A stretch of DNA of 64,000 nucleotides from Aplectana chamaeleonis (taxonomy: Eukaryota; Nematoda; Chromadorea; Rhabditida; Cosmocercidae): positions 153,501-217,500 of the forward strand of contig JAPDOI010000985.1 in the NCBI GenBank assembly GCA_029168955.1. Reading direction: 5' to 3'. Shown piece by piece: positions 1-11,269 of this stretch. A program made the translations under genes and the position numbers. The notes beneath the pieces are model-generated. The model saw only the letters and a list, made by a program, of their open reading frames with translations. It did not search any database and had not been told where the DNA came from. Position 1 is the stretch's first letter; every line of letters begins with the position of its first letter.

Positions 1-738
1 GGTGGAGTGCTACCGCGCTTACATAAAGCCAAAACTCCGACCTACTGGCTGCGTGACCCTGATTTGCCACAGAATAACACTGACTGAAGACTAACGGAGC
101 TCTCCTATATATCACTCTTGATGCTCCAACATTTTGTTCGTCGGCTCCGTTCAATTATCCTTTAGACAGGTGTATTTTATAATACTAAACCCCCTCCACA
201 TAAGACAAATGGTTCTGAAAGAGGGCTTAGGAGGAACCCAGTGTGCTCATCATTCCTCTGTGTCCGCTGTGGCCAATCATAGATCGAGAGGTTATAAGTA
301 TCAGTGTTGACTTTTCGTAGTTCATTTTCATAGATAAGTGGACGTCGAGCGATCTTTGACTTGCTGTTTACCTGTTTCAGCCGGCAATTGAGCGGCTATG
401 GTGTCAACACCATTCCCGTTGATGGGTTGAAGTGTAGCTGAGACTCTTTTTCAAGCAGGAAGCTGCGGGCATAGCCCGCAGCTATTTACTGATAAAACAG
501 CCAACAGATGCCGACGAAGCCAGCACCTGTCCCCTGTTGACATATAGGCATGTGCTGCCGGAACCGTGTGGCAGATGTCGGCGTTAGCCGTCAAGCTGCG
601 GCTAGTAACAAGAAAATGGCAATTTGTGCACGTGCACGTGCAGTTTATTGAGCTTTGAACAAACATGAATAGAACGGACACTGCTACGATTTTGTTCTCC
701 ACGTTAGATCTCTTTCAAAAAACGACAACGATTGGGTG
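1..738. other. No recognisable feature
   Basis: I see no coding stretch with family motifs, no RNA gene and no tandem repeat here. Short open frames exist on both strands but have no recognisable domain. It may be host intergenic or intronic DNA. Confidence 0.4.
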
Positions 739-1308
739 ACTACTATACTTTGATCCGAATCGAATAATATTCGAATAAATATTCGAATTTTCGAATATTC
801 GAAAGCTCGAATATTCGATTTATTCGGAAAATCAAATTATTCGTTTTCTCGAATATTTGGTTTATTCGGAAAAGCAAAATATTCGTTTTTCGAATATTCG
901 ATTTATTCGGAAAATCAAATTATTCGTTTTTTCGAATATTTGGTTTATTCGGAAAAGCAAAATATTCGTTTTTCGAATATTCAGTTCATTCGGAAAACCA
1001 AAATATTCGTTTTTTCGAATATTCGGTTTATTCGGAGGATCAAAATATTCGTTTTTTCGAATATTCGGTTCATTCGGAAAAGCAAAGTATTCGTTTTTTC
1101 GAATATTCGATTCATTCGGAAAAGCAAAATATACGTTTTTTCGAATATTCGAATCATTCGGAAAACAGAATATTTGCTTTTTCGAATATTCGGTTTATTC
1201 GAAAAACCAAAATATTCGTTTTTCGAATATTCGATCCATTCGTAAAATCAAAATATTCGTTTTTTCGAATATTCGGCCGAACTTTGGTGGTAATATTCGA
1301 ATATTCGC
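739..1308. repeat. 42-bp ATTCG minisatellite
   Basis: About 12-13 tandem, mildly diverged units of 42 bp. The unit carries the palindromic core CGAATATTCG followed by TTTATTCGG and an A-rich spacer. Because 42 is a multiple of three and the unit lacks stops, overlapping frames stay open (for example plus strand 857-1423); they repeat a 14-residue pattern rich in F, I, R and K and are not evidence of a gene. A sister array with the same ATTCG theme lies at 10010-10665. Confidence 0.9.
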
Positions 1309-1609
1309 AAGAGCGTATACTGCCATTTCGCCACGAATCATGGCTGCCGGTTGCATACCCTACGAACCGTTGAGAACACTCCATCCTCATTCAATTTTTG
1401 TGAAATCCCAAGGTGAGTTGTAAAGAGCTGGAGGTGACATCATTAACGAGATTTGCTCGAATCTTACTAAGTAAGATTCAAATATGAAGAGTCGACCTCG
1501 CGAAGGGAAACAGAAGAAATCGACTTTGTGAACTTCGACCTTTCTTTGTACAGTCGGTCGAATGTTGCGCTCGATGTCCCATCCTAATCAAGCTGCCCAC
1601 GAGGCTATA

Positions 1610-1820
1610 AATCTTTCTCTTCGGGTTATTTGAAGTGCTCAACACAAATCTGAGGTCCGTTTATTGAGTTTCGGCAGATCGCGGTAGATAACTGTGGGTG
1701 TACGGTAGTTCGGCGAAGTCTCAGATCCGACTCAAAATTCCTACGTGGGAATTATTCAGGGTGCTGAATACGAATGGCAATGTACCTACCGCAACCTGCA
1801 ATAAACCTCGGAGTTCATAT
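1610..1820. repeat. Dispersed repeat, related to 9240-9560
   Basis: The stretch around GGTTATTTGAAGTGCTCAAC, the following GGTCCGTT and the repeated CGGTAG words recur at 9240-9560 in a closely similar order, and more distantly near 17230. No coding signal. The rest of 1309-1827 shows nothing else I can name. Confidence 0.6.
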
Positions 1821-1827
1821 CCCTACT

Positions 1828-2565
1828 CAGATAATAACATCGGCTGAGCGGGCGGAGAAGTAGGGTCGCCGGCTGAGCGAGCAGGCTTATTTTGGAGGCG
1901 GAGCGTCTTACCGGCTGAGCGGGCGGGCATGCGTTTTACCGGCTGAGGGGCATGGCTTTACCGGGTCAGCGGGCGGACATAAATCCAGGGCGGAGCATGT
2001 CACCGGCTGATCGGGCAGACATAGCATTACTGGCTGAGGGGCATGGCTTTACGGGGTGAGCGGGCAGACATTACTCAATGGCGGAGCATATCACCGGCTG
2101 ATCGGGCAGACACTAAAGCGAACCACGCTCATGTAGGGCGCGGGCGAAATGGGCTTCGAGCTAATTCGAGTGATGGTATTCGAACGGGTGGTCATCCACA
2201 CGATTTGAAATATTGACCCCTCACCCCGTACGGTTCGTTGTGACCGTGGGGACGTGACAGCGGGTCAGTTCATGATTTTTAAAGCAAGGTGAGGCTTGCC
2301 GCTTCAGAAATGAAACGCAAGCCTCGAACTTGCTGGGGAATAGGGAGAACCTACTAGGGGCTTTATCTACTCTTGCAGATTGATATCATTCACGTGGTAA
2401 GCAACTAATACCGGCAGAGCGAACCTCCATTTACCGGCTGAGGGGGCAGTGAGTACGGGCTGATGGGCAGCCATTTACCGGCTGAGGGGGCAGTGAACGC
2501 GGTGTGAGGGGGCCACCACTTGCCGGCTGAGCGCTCCACCATTTGCCGGCTGACAAGGGAAGTAT
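1828..2565. repeat. Degenerate CCGGCTGAG subterminal repeats
   Basis: Imperfect repeats of about 20-45 bp built around CCGGCTGAGGGGGCAG, in two clusters (about 1828-2120 and 2410-2565). The same word occurs in reverse complement at about 4283-4325, on the far side of the inverted-repeat element. This suggests that these are subterminal repeats of that transposon, amplified on the left side. Confidence 0.6.
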
Positions 2566-3025
2566 AAGAAACTTAGGTCTAAACGGTAGAAATCTAATGT
2601 CATGTGGGAGTGTTCACGCATTACATGGTGAAGTAGTGTTGGGTACCCACCGCGAAAGATAGATCTGAAGGAGTTATAAGCTTCGAAAGTTTGCCAGCCA
2701 TCGACCTCCTCCTAGTCTATGAATCGTTAAGCGGTCGGGTCAACAACAAAGGGAGGAACGGGCAGTGGTGGGCATGTGACCAGGGTTCGAATCTCTCCCT
2801 GAGCTGTTTTCTTGCAAATTCATGGAACTTTCATATTTTGATCAAAAATGATATCACAAATGTCATCTTATCCTTTTTCTGCGCGATATAGCCATATCGA
2901 CAGTGAAATAGACTCGGGTACAAGGGATTCAAGGTTTTGTTTCCCATCAAAGCTTTCCCATTGTTTTGGGAAACTTATGTGATTGGGAAGTATTACCCCA
3001 CATATTTTGAACAAGTTACGAGAAC
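2545..3025 (+). repeat. Left inverted arm (about 480 bp)
   Basis: Pairs with 3757-4238 in reverse orientation, from the AAGGGAARTATAAGAA region inward to the words around GGAAGTATTA. Identity looks roughly 85-90 percent by eye. It contains a tRNA-like segment at about 2710-2812. Confidence 0.8.
2710..2812 (+). other. tRNA-like (SINE-like) segment in left arm
   Basis: The segment has a good B-box-like word, GGTTCGAATCTC, preceded by CCTAGTCTATGAATCGTTAAG, which resembles the A-box/D-arm region of a tRNA with a long variable arm, and followed by CCCTGAG that could pair with the CAGGG before the B box. No acceptor stem closes, so this is not a working tRNA gene. It could be a relic of a tRNA-derived SINE trapped in the transposon arm. 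The other arm holds its mirror copy at about 3985-4088. Confidence 0.4.
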
Positions 3026-3049
3026 CGCCAAGTAACAGAAGACGGTGCG

Positions 3050-3780
3050 CTTGGTGCAGTTGGCTTCTGCGACCACCCGAAGTCTGACCGTCATGCCCTT
3101 CATTTTCCCATCAGGCAAGGTCGGAGAAATGCTTTGTCCAACTACCAGAGCCGGGTGGTCGCTTACCATTGAAGGGTGTATTCAAGACGAAAAAACCTTA
3201 CGTCGCTAGCAGAACATCCCATATCATGACGACGTTAACAACACTTGCATTTTTCGAGAATATTTTCATTCAGCAAATGCCGGAGAATTGTGTTCTCTTT
3301 CTCGACTCAAGGAGTGACTTTTCCGATCAAAACGCGATACAGGCTCTAGTGCCAGAGGGGAAAAACTTGCAGATTCTGACGAAACCGCCCGGCGTAACAA
3401 GCTTGGTTGAGCTGGCAGACATCGGGGTTTTCAGCCATTCGAAAGCACTGCTCAACCGATTTCACTCTACTATTGCTCTAAACATTTTGAATTTTTGGGT
3501 CGTTTAAAATAATATATGGTTTTCGGCGTGGACGATGCCAAGGCCGGCTACGTTCTTATCCGTCCGGGTCCTTCCGAAGCTCCAACTGATGTCGAATTCC
3601 CATTAGCGCTCGGCCCCCGTGAAGAGATAGGTTGCCAGGCGCCTATCGCGTTCATTCGCTGTTCCTATTGCGGAATTTGCTGATGTTTGATGCATTGTGT
3701 GCCTATTTACCATTGGTGAAAGAAATGGTTATGTATTTTGCGTCCCATAAAGTGATAAGGTTGTTAAAAATATGTGATGT
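3050..3780 (+). pseudogene. Broken DDE-superfamily transposase fragment
   Basis: The longest open piece (3169-3507, 112 codons) includes the strand/turn LFLDSRSDFSD, then VPEGKNLQILTKPPG and a VELADIGVFSHSK stretch. These match the pattern of DDE endonuclease proteins common in nematodes (LLLDSW..., PEGK...ILTIPPG, QPLDV). Upstream, in another frame, TVMPFIFPSGKVGEML looks like the first strands of the catalytic core. Downstream (3519-3683) a further frame gives AGYVLIRPG ... FIRCSYCGIC before a stop, a cysteine pair typical of the C-terminal tail of these proteins, and then FDAL in yet another frame. At least three frame changes make it dead. It lies exactly between the two inverted arms, so it is most likely the former transposase of this element. 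Confidence 0.65.
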
Positions 3781-4238
3781 TAATACTTCCAAATCATATG
3801 AGTTCTCCAAAACAAAGGAAATCCTTGATGGGGAACAAAACCTTAAATCCTTTGTGCCCGAGTGTATTTCACTGTCGATATGGCTATATCGCGCAGCAAA
3901 AGGATAGGATGACATTTGTGATATAATTTTTGATCAAAATATGAAAGTTGAAAGTTCCGTGAATTTGCAAAAAAGCAGCTCTGGGAGAGATTCGAACCCT
4001 GGTCACACGCCCACCACTGCCCATTCCTCCCTTTTCGCCGTCGATGCTGTTAACTTGACCGCTTAGCAATTCATGGGCTAGGAGGAGGTCGATGACTGGC
4101 AAATTTTCGAAGCTTATAACTCCTTCAGATCTATATTTCGCGGCGGGCCGCCTTCACTATTTTGCCATGTAATGCGTCAACATTCCCACATGACATTAGA
4201 TTTCTACCGTTCGGACCTACGCTTCTTATATTTCCCTT
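3757..4238 (-). repeat. Right inverted arm (about 480 bp)
   Basis: Reverse-complement partner of 2545-3025. It carries the mirrored tRNA-like segment (reverse-strand B-box word at about 3993-4004, GATTCGAACCCTGG on the plus strand). Confidence 0.8.
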
Positions 4239-4329
4239 GTGAAGGGGCAGTGAATATAGGGGCTCGCCCGGGGAATGTTTAGTCAGCCGGTATTACCTGC
4301 CCCCTCAGCCGGCGTTACTGCCTGAGTAA

Positions 4330-5615
4330 ATAACCGCTAAGGACAAATTTTCAGCCAAATCCGTAACTTTTTTCCAAACAACTCAGACATTGCCTGATGG
4401 GTACCGTTATCCTACCGCGAAGCTCCAGAAACGCTTATTTCTGGAACCAGCAGTTCGGGACGGGATTTCGCGCATTTTTACTATGGATGCCAAAAGGATA
4501 CTGACAATGCTTTGTATAGTTCCCTTGTCAGACCGTCCCCCAGGAGCTTGAGTAGGTCAATGTTGGCCGCTTTCTCCCCTCCCCCCACCGAGAGTGATCA
4601 AACAGTCGCGTAGTCGATATGAGTTGAGCGTTGTCGATTTACCTTATATACAACTTTTCACCATGTAAGATGGACGCTAAAGGGCACTACGGCGTATGGG
4701 CCCACACCTGGTCGCAGGTTTGATACCGCCGGAAGCACACATTTTCGCAGAGTATGAGTCATGAGAGTATGATCTCAGACAACTGTGGAGTCCGTTTCGG
4801 CCACGATAGGCTTTCTAATCTAATACTCTCTTGAAAGGCTCTTGAACAGAAGCGTGAGCTGTTTCGAGAAGCAAGTGGTCTATTTAAAGGGACTACGTGG
4901 CGCAGAGAGGCGAAACTTTTGCCGCACCGCCGTTTCCCACGCAACAGCACGTCCTCCTATCGTAATCCCGAGGTCCTCGCCGCGGTCGACAACGAAGAAG
5001 CTTCCTTCGCTGAGAACCGAGACGGAGACCCCCTCAGCGGTTGGAATTCCTCCGGAAAGAAGCCCCAGTCTCTGTGAATTTCGATGTCATTTTTCCATTT
5101 TCGTAATATTTGTTCTAATACAGTGTCTCTCTCTATGATTATCAATGTGAACATAATTTCGGACAAGGAATAGTGAGTGCATTGCAATAAAAAAAATCAT
5201 GAAAAAAGAAAATGTGAAATGATAGAAATAATGAAAAAAAATCATTTCATGACAGTGTTCGGGAAAATGAAAACCTCCGATTGGTCGATCGTCGTTATAT
5301 AATCTATGCCAATAGTCGACTACAACACATAACAGACGAATTCGAGGCCATCTACCAACCAAAAATTGTTGAAACAAACGTATTATTGCCTTCCAGCACG
5401 GATGTCTGGCATTTACGTCCCGGTGTCGTAGTGCAGTGCACGGCGACACGACACACCATCCAGATGGCGCTAAACAGCGCGCACATTGCGGAAAAGTGTA
5501 GACTGGCCGCGACGCAGACACGACACCGTCGCGTGTAGCAGCTCCTAATAGATCGGCCGCGCGCGACGACTGTAAGTGCTAGGCGCGGTCGATCACTGCG
5601 CTGCTCTGAAGATTT
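4330..5615. other. No recognisable gene
   Basis: Several overlapping short open frames (for example around 4842-5138 and 5087-5702) have no family motif. The stretch near 4390-4510 resembles 9650-9800 and 17340-17420 (words such as GGGACGGGATTTCGCGCATT against GGGGCGGGATGCTGCGCATT), so it is another dispersed repeat. Confidence 0.4.
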
Positions 5616-5616
5616 C

Positions 5617-5745
5617 AGAAATGTTGCGAACACTAATTTCAACAACTTACCGAAGTCTTCCGTAAGTTGTTGAAATCGTGATCGTAAGCTACGCAGCCTC
5701 ACGCCCTAATGTGTTTGCAACATTTTCGGAACTGTTCTGTAACTC
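5617..5745. repeat. Compact hairpin
   Basis: A perfect 15-bp stem (5636-5650 with 5662-5676, ATTTCAACAACTTAC) closes an 11-base loop which itself folds as GAAG/CTTC. Outside it GAAATGTTGCGAACACTA is mirrored by TAATGTGTTTGCAACATTTTC near 5709-5730, giving a longer imperfect foldback. It could be a tiny MITE or a structured RNA; there is no evidence of transcription. Confidence 0.6.
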
Positions 5746-5773
5746 TCTAAAATGTTGATTCCAACTATTGGTG

Positions 5774-5830
5774 TTGCGCCGCAAACCCCCCGCCGCGGCC
5801 TTTAGGTCGCGGCGCCGCGGGGTTCGCGTT
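5774..5830. repeat. GC-rich inverted repeat
   Basis: CCGCCGCGGCC and its near reverse complement flank a short CTTTAGG spacer, forming a strong GC hairpin in otherwise AT-rich DNA. Confidence 0.5.
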
Positions 5831-5851
5831 GCGACGACGGGAGATCGGGGC

Positions 5852-6757
5852 CAGGGGTGTGCATTTTCCGTTTACCGATTTACCGATTTTCCGGATTTAC
5901 CGGTGTTTTTCGGTAAATTTTGATTTACCGATTTACCGAATTTTTCTCGAAATTCACCGAAATTTTCACTGAAAAAATTGAGTGTTTTTTTTTGGCCTAA
6001 TCGGCCTACTTCTTACTCGTATTTCACGTGTTTGCTACTGTTAGGGCATGTATTTGGCGCGATATCCTTCTTCATCATTCATTTTGTTACTCTTTCTAAG
6101 GCTTTGGCTTACTTTTTGAATATTCATACATACGATCTCTTCGCCTTTTGAGTCACGTGGTTTTTCTTATCGAGATACTACTCCGAGAAATACATATTTT
6201 ATTCAAAAATGTCAACGGGTTTCAAGGCAGCAGAGTCTTGAAGCAGATATTTCAGGAACTGAAAAAATTCTTTTCGAAGCCCCCGACACAAAACTGAATC
6301 CACTGCAGTTCTGGAACGACTCAATTGTTAAATCATCGCACCCGCACCTTCCCTCACTGACCAATTTGTACTTTTACGCGCCTCCTGGCACAGTTGAGGC
6401 GGGAAGTATGTATGTTTTCCTACGCTGGCCTTATTTTGAGTGACTACAGAAAGGCCTTCATGACAGGAAATTTTGAAATGTTACTTTTTCTCAAAATCAA
6501 CGTCCCGCTGATTGGGTTCAGCCGTTGAGCCCATTTTAATATTTCAAACTCACTCATTATTTGCACTATCCTCATGCACTTTCGAAAGTGATACATAAAT
6601 ATTATTGGTTATTTGTGCTATCCAATGGGATAGGCACCAGAAAGTCGAAGTCAGAATTTTTACCGAATTTTCCGTTTTTACCGTATTTACCGAAGAATAA
6701 TTTCGGTAAAAAGTTTCGGTAACAAATTTACCGAAAAGAATTTTCCGCACACCCCTG
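5852..6757 (+). mobile_element. hAT-type transposon, 906 bp, decayed
   Basis: The ends are CAGGGGTGTGCATTTTCCG on the left and the inverted form (TTTTCCGCACACCCCTG) on the right, the CAGGGGTG-type terminus usual for hAT elements. Flanking 8-mers ATCGGGGC and ATCAGGGT agree at 6 of 8 positions, as expected for an old 8-bp target duplication. Many TTTACCG words lie just inside both ends as subterminal repeats. The interior keeps a piece of transposase (6213-6440). Confidence 0.8.
6213..6440 (+). pseudogene. hAT transposase C-terminal dimerisation fragment
   Basis: This open stretch lacks a start codon. It reads through KLNPLQFWND, then HPHLPSLTNLYFYAPPGTVEA. That is the hAT dimerisation region (consensus DPL.FW ... 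P.L..LA..YL..P..T...E). The usual ERxFS that follows is lost: EAGS leads to a stop near 6441. A possible splice donor, GGAA followed by GTATGT, lies at 6412. The upstream three quarters of a hAT transposase, including the catalytic residues, are absent, so the element cannot have moved itself. Recognition is by motif only. Confidence 0.75.
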
Positions 6758-6765
6758 ATCAGGGT

Positions 6766-8260
6766 GAGGGGCTACGCCCGCGTGTTAGTTACTTACATGT
6801 GCATCTTTGTATTGGGAGCGGTTGAAATCGTTCATAGGAGAATAAAAGTCTACCTCTAATGAAAGAACATTCGGCTTCTGTTAGCACTAGATGATGACAC
6901 CCACAATGACTCACGGGATTCCTTCATGAGAGCAGCTTTAGCAATTTTTTTCACAAACTTTAATTCACAAAATTTCTTCTTTGTGCGATGCACTTGAGAC
7001 GCCAATTTCTCCAGTTGAAAAGTTTAAACAAATCACTAATCAGCAATATTTATTTTGCAAAGTATTGATTTTGTTTTCAAAATTTGAAAAACACTTATAA
7101 TTGGTTGTTTGATAAAGTAATAAATAATTAGTGATATAAACAGGTTTAAATAGGGAATTGCTTGAATTACTCAGTTACATATGAAGTTAGTGCTCCAAAA
7201 AGAAGAAATTTCACGAATTGGTGTTATTTCATTTAGGGCAGAGTAGGCGATTCAATAGGCACGAGTATCGACAGATATAAATATTCACTACTGCTACCAC
7301 ACACTTTATTCAAATGCGATCTTGCACTAATTCCGTTGTGCTATCACTTGAAAACATCGTTAGTTCGCCACGAAGAGAAGGCCGTAGAAAACTACTCGAA
7401 ACCTTTTTGCAAAGCATGAAAGCTTAAAATATCGCCCGAAAACTTCTCTGTCAAACCAAAATAGCCATAGTAACTCTAATCTTCATGCCAAATCTTTTTT
7501 GATAAGGATATTCAGATTCTCTATCTAATATAAAAAATATCATCAATTAATAACTATATTATAAGTATAATATGATTTCATCAGTTGAAAAACCACCACA
7601 TAATTTTACAGTAGAGCTCTTGGTGCTATTCTTTTCAAAGTTGTTAGACATTCGCACGGATCAGCGACCCAGATGTTCTAGATTATCAACCCCAAGTCCA
7701 TTTTTGGGAGGCCATAACACTCTGGGAGCGCATTTTTAGAGTCTTAAGCGGCATTGATGATTTCAGCTAGCCCCAATCTAAAGATTGTGCCCAAAAATTG
7801 TTAAAATTTTAATTTTTCTGTTAATCAAATGCCACAAAGCCGTCAAAACCTGACTTCTGAACACGCTGTTATATATTTTTTCACCCGTGCTTAACAGGTT
7901 TCTAAAAGGAAATTTGATAAGCAGTGAAAAAAAAAAGATTTGAGAAAGTATGTGTACCGCACGAGCAAAGTGAAGGGTGGAAAACGATGAAACTGATCAA
8001 TAAAGGAAGAGGTTGCAAAAGCCTTTCAGTTAGTTGTTCCTGCGAATATTTGTCACGCTTCCGACGTCTACTAAGTTGCCTGCCGAATAGCGCTATTTGT
8101 AACTAACAATAACTAAACTGAAAGTTTCTCCACGCTCATAAGGCCCATCGAAACATGATTTTAGCATTTTAACCTGCTCTTAACATTATCGAAAACTTCA
8201 GAGTGGGCGCGGCGGGTTGTACTAGTTCCTACACCGCGACCCCGTCGCCGCGACGCAAGT
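6766..8260. other. AT-rich DNA, no recognisable gene
   Basis: AT-rich, with no long open frame, family motif or clear tandem array. A 60-codon frame at 7924-8106 has no recognisable domain. Confidence 0.4.
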
Positions 8261-8269
8261 ATGCACTAG

Positions 8270-8580
8270 GCCTATGAGATGGGTCCCCTTATATACGTGC
8301 TGTGCGGCTGATGGGCGCCTGATCAATTGTGGAGCCATCGATCAACGTGTCCAAGCAAAAGCATTATGGCTCATTCGTCGTCCAAATTGCATCGTAGTCG
8401 AATCGAAAGCGGGTCTCGGCCTAGTGGAACGCCTATGGCCTACTGCATATTTCTCACGACGCGCCGCCGTGACAGTGCATATCAGCAGAATCGATTTTCG
8501 GTCGATATAGATGGAAAACATTGTGTTGAGTCGCTCGTCGTGGAAAATATGCACTAGGCTATGTGTTGCGGCACGTCCTT
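8270..8580. repeat. Dispersed repeat (GACAGTGCATATC family)
   Basis: The part around GACAGTGCATATC, TTCGGTCGATATAGATGG and the CGTCG words recurs at 44265-44420 (same orientation) and at about 27880-28010 (inverted). All short open frames are shared by-products of this repeat. Confidence 0.6.
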
Positions 8581-9079
8581 CTCACTTCGACGACGATTAG
8601 GCCACGTGACGCTCGAAAAGTACGGGCCGTTACGTCGTCCACAGCGCTTTGTATTCGAATCGAAAGCCTTTTGTGGCCGAATCGGACACCCCAATTGTCT
8701 GAGGTAATGTCGTCCTTCACATCCTAGTGTGATCCTTCGCAAAAAAAAGTAACTGAATTTTGGATTCATGATCAGCGACTCGAAGAACCGTCTGAGCGGA
8801 GTTTGAGGAACGCGGAAACTACTTACAAGGGAAGTGTTTAGAGTGTCAAACGCATCTGCGAAAACGACTATTATTGTTGGTATCTCTAGCGCCCAAAACT
8901 GTTTTCAGCGCCTAAAACTACCCCCCTGAGCAAAATTTGGGTGAAGGCGCATTTTCCATACTTTGTCGAGACTGACAGCGTTATGGACTTGCAAGGATTT
9001 TCGGTTGGGCGTTTATTTATACCGATTACAGGGCTCTGGAAGCGTTTTAGAAAAATGTTCCAGATTTGAGTTAAAATTC

Positions 9080-9560
9080 TCCCAGGGTGGTTTTTTGGGG
9101 CGCTGATCACGAGTCTGTGGTTTATTCGTCGATTTTCCAAAGTTTCCGGCTAATTTCGTTCGCAGCTTCCCAACCGGGGAAAATTTCGAGAGAAAAACGC
9201 CACTCTCGAGATTCCCGGAGTGCTACGGTAGATATTGCTCAAATTGTTCTTTTGTGGGTTATTTGGAGTGCTGAACACGAATCTGGAGTCCGTTCATGGA
9301 TTTTCTGCAAATTACGGTAGATTACGGTGGGTATACGGTAGTTTGGACAAAGTCTCAGATTTTACTCAAAATTAGTATACGGGGGTTGTTCGGGGTGGAG
9401 AATACGAATTTAACGTCCATTTGTCGATTTTCAAAATACTAAGATGGGTTTTGGCCTCTAAATGACATGTTACCTACCGTAATCTACAGTAAACCTCGAA
9501 ATTTCGACAAATGGACTCCAGATTCGTGTTCACCACCCTAGATTACCCCTACATGCAAGT
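9080..9560. repeat. Dispersed foldback repeat
   Basis: GAACACGAATCTGGAGTCC at 9276-9294 is mirrored by the reverse complement near 9505-9525, and flanking CGGTAGATTACGG words mirror as well, giving arms of about 80-100 bp. The left part resembles 1610-1820. This fits a degenerate MITE; ends and target duplication are unclear. 8581-9079 and 9561-10009 hold nothing else that I can name except the 4390/17340-type repeat near 9650-9800. Confidence 0.55.
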
Positions 9561-10009
9561 TTTGGGCTGAACCCCAAAAAATTATTTAAAACAGCAGAAA
9601 AAAATTGCCTCTCTTCTCTTCCCCTGCTTCCCTTGCCTTTTCGCGAAGCTTGAAAAATGCTCATAACTTGTTCAAACCTGCAGCTCGGGGCGGGATGCTG
9701 CGCATTCTTACTATTGAGCCAGAAGAAATACTAACGATACTAGTCGTTTTCGCAGAGGCGTTTACCACTCTAAACACTTCCCTTCTCGGTTATTTTGGAA
9801 TGTTAGACCGACTTTGAGATCCTCTTAACGATTTTCGGTGGTTCATTTCGCTAAACAAACTATATTGTTGTTGAAGGAATCCACTGTTGTGGAATTTGTC
9901 ATTTTAATAATCGTCGGTAATAAATGTAACAAATTATAGAACTTGTGAAGCTGCATCTAGACAGATTTAAGTCTGTTTCTCAATTTTTGGTAGCTCAGAT
10001 CCAAATAAT

Positions 10010-10665
10010 TAAGCTTATTCGAATATTCGAAAAATATTCGACTTTCCGAATGAATATTTGAATATTCATTCGATCCGAGTGAAGAAAACACTTTTCGAAT
10101 CATTCATTCATTCGACGTTTTTGTTAAGGTGATATTCGAATAGTTCATTCATTCGAAATTTCCCATAGCGCAATATTCGAATTAATCATTCATTCGGAAT
10201 TTCGGAAAACACAATATTCGAGAATTTCATTATTCGGAAACCTTGAAAAACGCAATATTCGAAAAACTCATTCATTCGGAAATCCTGAGAAATCCATATT
10301 CGAAAAATTCATTCATTCGAAAATCCTGAAAAATCCATATTCGAAAAATTTATTCATTTGGAAATCTTGACAAACGCAATATTCGAAAAATTCATTCATT
10401 CGGAAATTCCGGAAAACCCATATTCGAAAAATTCATTCATTCGGAAATCTTGAAAAACGCAATTTTCGAAAAATTCATTCATTCGGAAATTTCGAAAAAC
10501 ACATATTCGAAAAATTCATTCATTCGGAAATTTTGAAAAACGCCATATTCGAATTATTCATTCATTCGGAATTCCCGAAAATTCAATATTCGAATTATTC
10601 ATTCATTCGAAAACTCCGAAAATTCAATATTCGAATTATTCATTCATTCGAAAAAAATCGTCGAA
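10010..10665. repeat. 42-43-bp ATTCG minisatellite (second array)
   Basis: About 15 units. Each has TATTCGAAAAATTCATTC followed by ATTCGGAAAT and a GAAAAACGC-like spacer. It uses the same ATTCG/TTCGAA vocabulary as the 739-1308 array but has a different unit, so the two arrays are sisters rather than copies. Confidence 0.9.
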
Positions 10666-10818
10666 TACCAATGTATAGTGACTACCAAGACATGCAAGTT
10701 AATAGATCACTCAGAGCTTATCCCAGTATTTTTGTGCGTTCTCCGTGAAGCAGTTTTTCTGTGTGATCCTGCAAATGCCTACATGAAATTGAAATTTCCC
10801 CACTCTCGGTAGACTTAA

Positions 10819-11265
10819 AGGCAGTGTTCACGATGAATATCACACTCGAGTTCGATCCAAAAATGGGGTTGTTTGGTCGTTAGGTAACTGATAGTGAAGT
10901 AAAAGCGAAGGAAAACGTCCAGAAAAAGTCAAAATAACGGTTTCTAAATTCAGGGCGTGGACGAGAATCATGAGCCCTGCTGATTTCGGCAAGCGCGCGC
11001 TAATCCCGAAATCTGTGCGAATCGATAATGCTAACGGCTGCAGATTTACTTGGCAATTTGCCATCAAAACGTGTGCGGCGCCACAAGCTCGTCCGATTGG
11101 GGGGCGGACCGGGATAGGTAGGCGCACCGGGATAGCTTTCAAAGCCGTTTTTATTGATTTCTGGCCAGCTTTCGTTGCTTTCTTCGACCCTATTCTCTCC
11201 AGCATCTGCCAACTTAGTGTGTCACACCGAGACCTCGAGAACGAGATTTATCGTGAACAATGCCT
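10819..11265. mobile_element. TTAA-flanked MITE, 447 bp
   Basis: The left end AGGCAGTGTTCACGATGAA and right end TTATCGTGAACAATGCCT are inverted repeats, and TTAA lies directly outside both (10815-10818, 11266-11269). Short open frames on both strands inside have no domain. Relatives occur at 27355, 33271, 34322 and 55187 (same termini), and related elements with AGGCACAGTCC termini at 32412 and 39643. Confidence 0.8.
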
Positions 11266-11269
11266 TTAA

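Larger units (their letters stand above)
2545..4325 (+). mobile_element. Long-TIR DNA transposon with DDE remnant
   Basis: Two long arms (about 2545-3025 and 3757-4238) are reverse complements of each other with scattered mismatches and small indels, and bracket about 730 bp that encode a decayed DDE transposase domain. GGCTGAG-type repeats continue outside both arms, so the true ends may be further out (left perhaps near 1828, right near 4325). No clear target-site duplication was found. The arrangement fits a dead DNA transposon; the superfamily is uncertain. Confidence 0.65.

Noticed and set aside
857..1423. 188-codon gene
   Set aside because: It lies on the 42-bp minisatellite and just repeats its 14-residue pattern.
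2710..2812. A functional tRNA gene
   Set aside because: B box is good but no closed acceptor stem or anticodon arm can be drawn, and a mirrored copy lies in the other arm.
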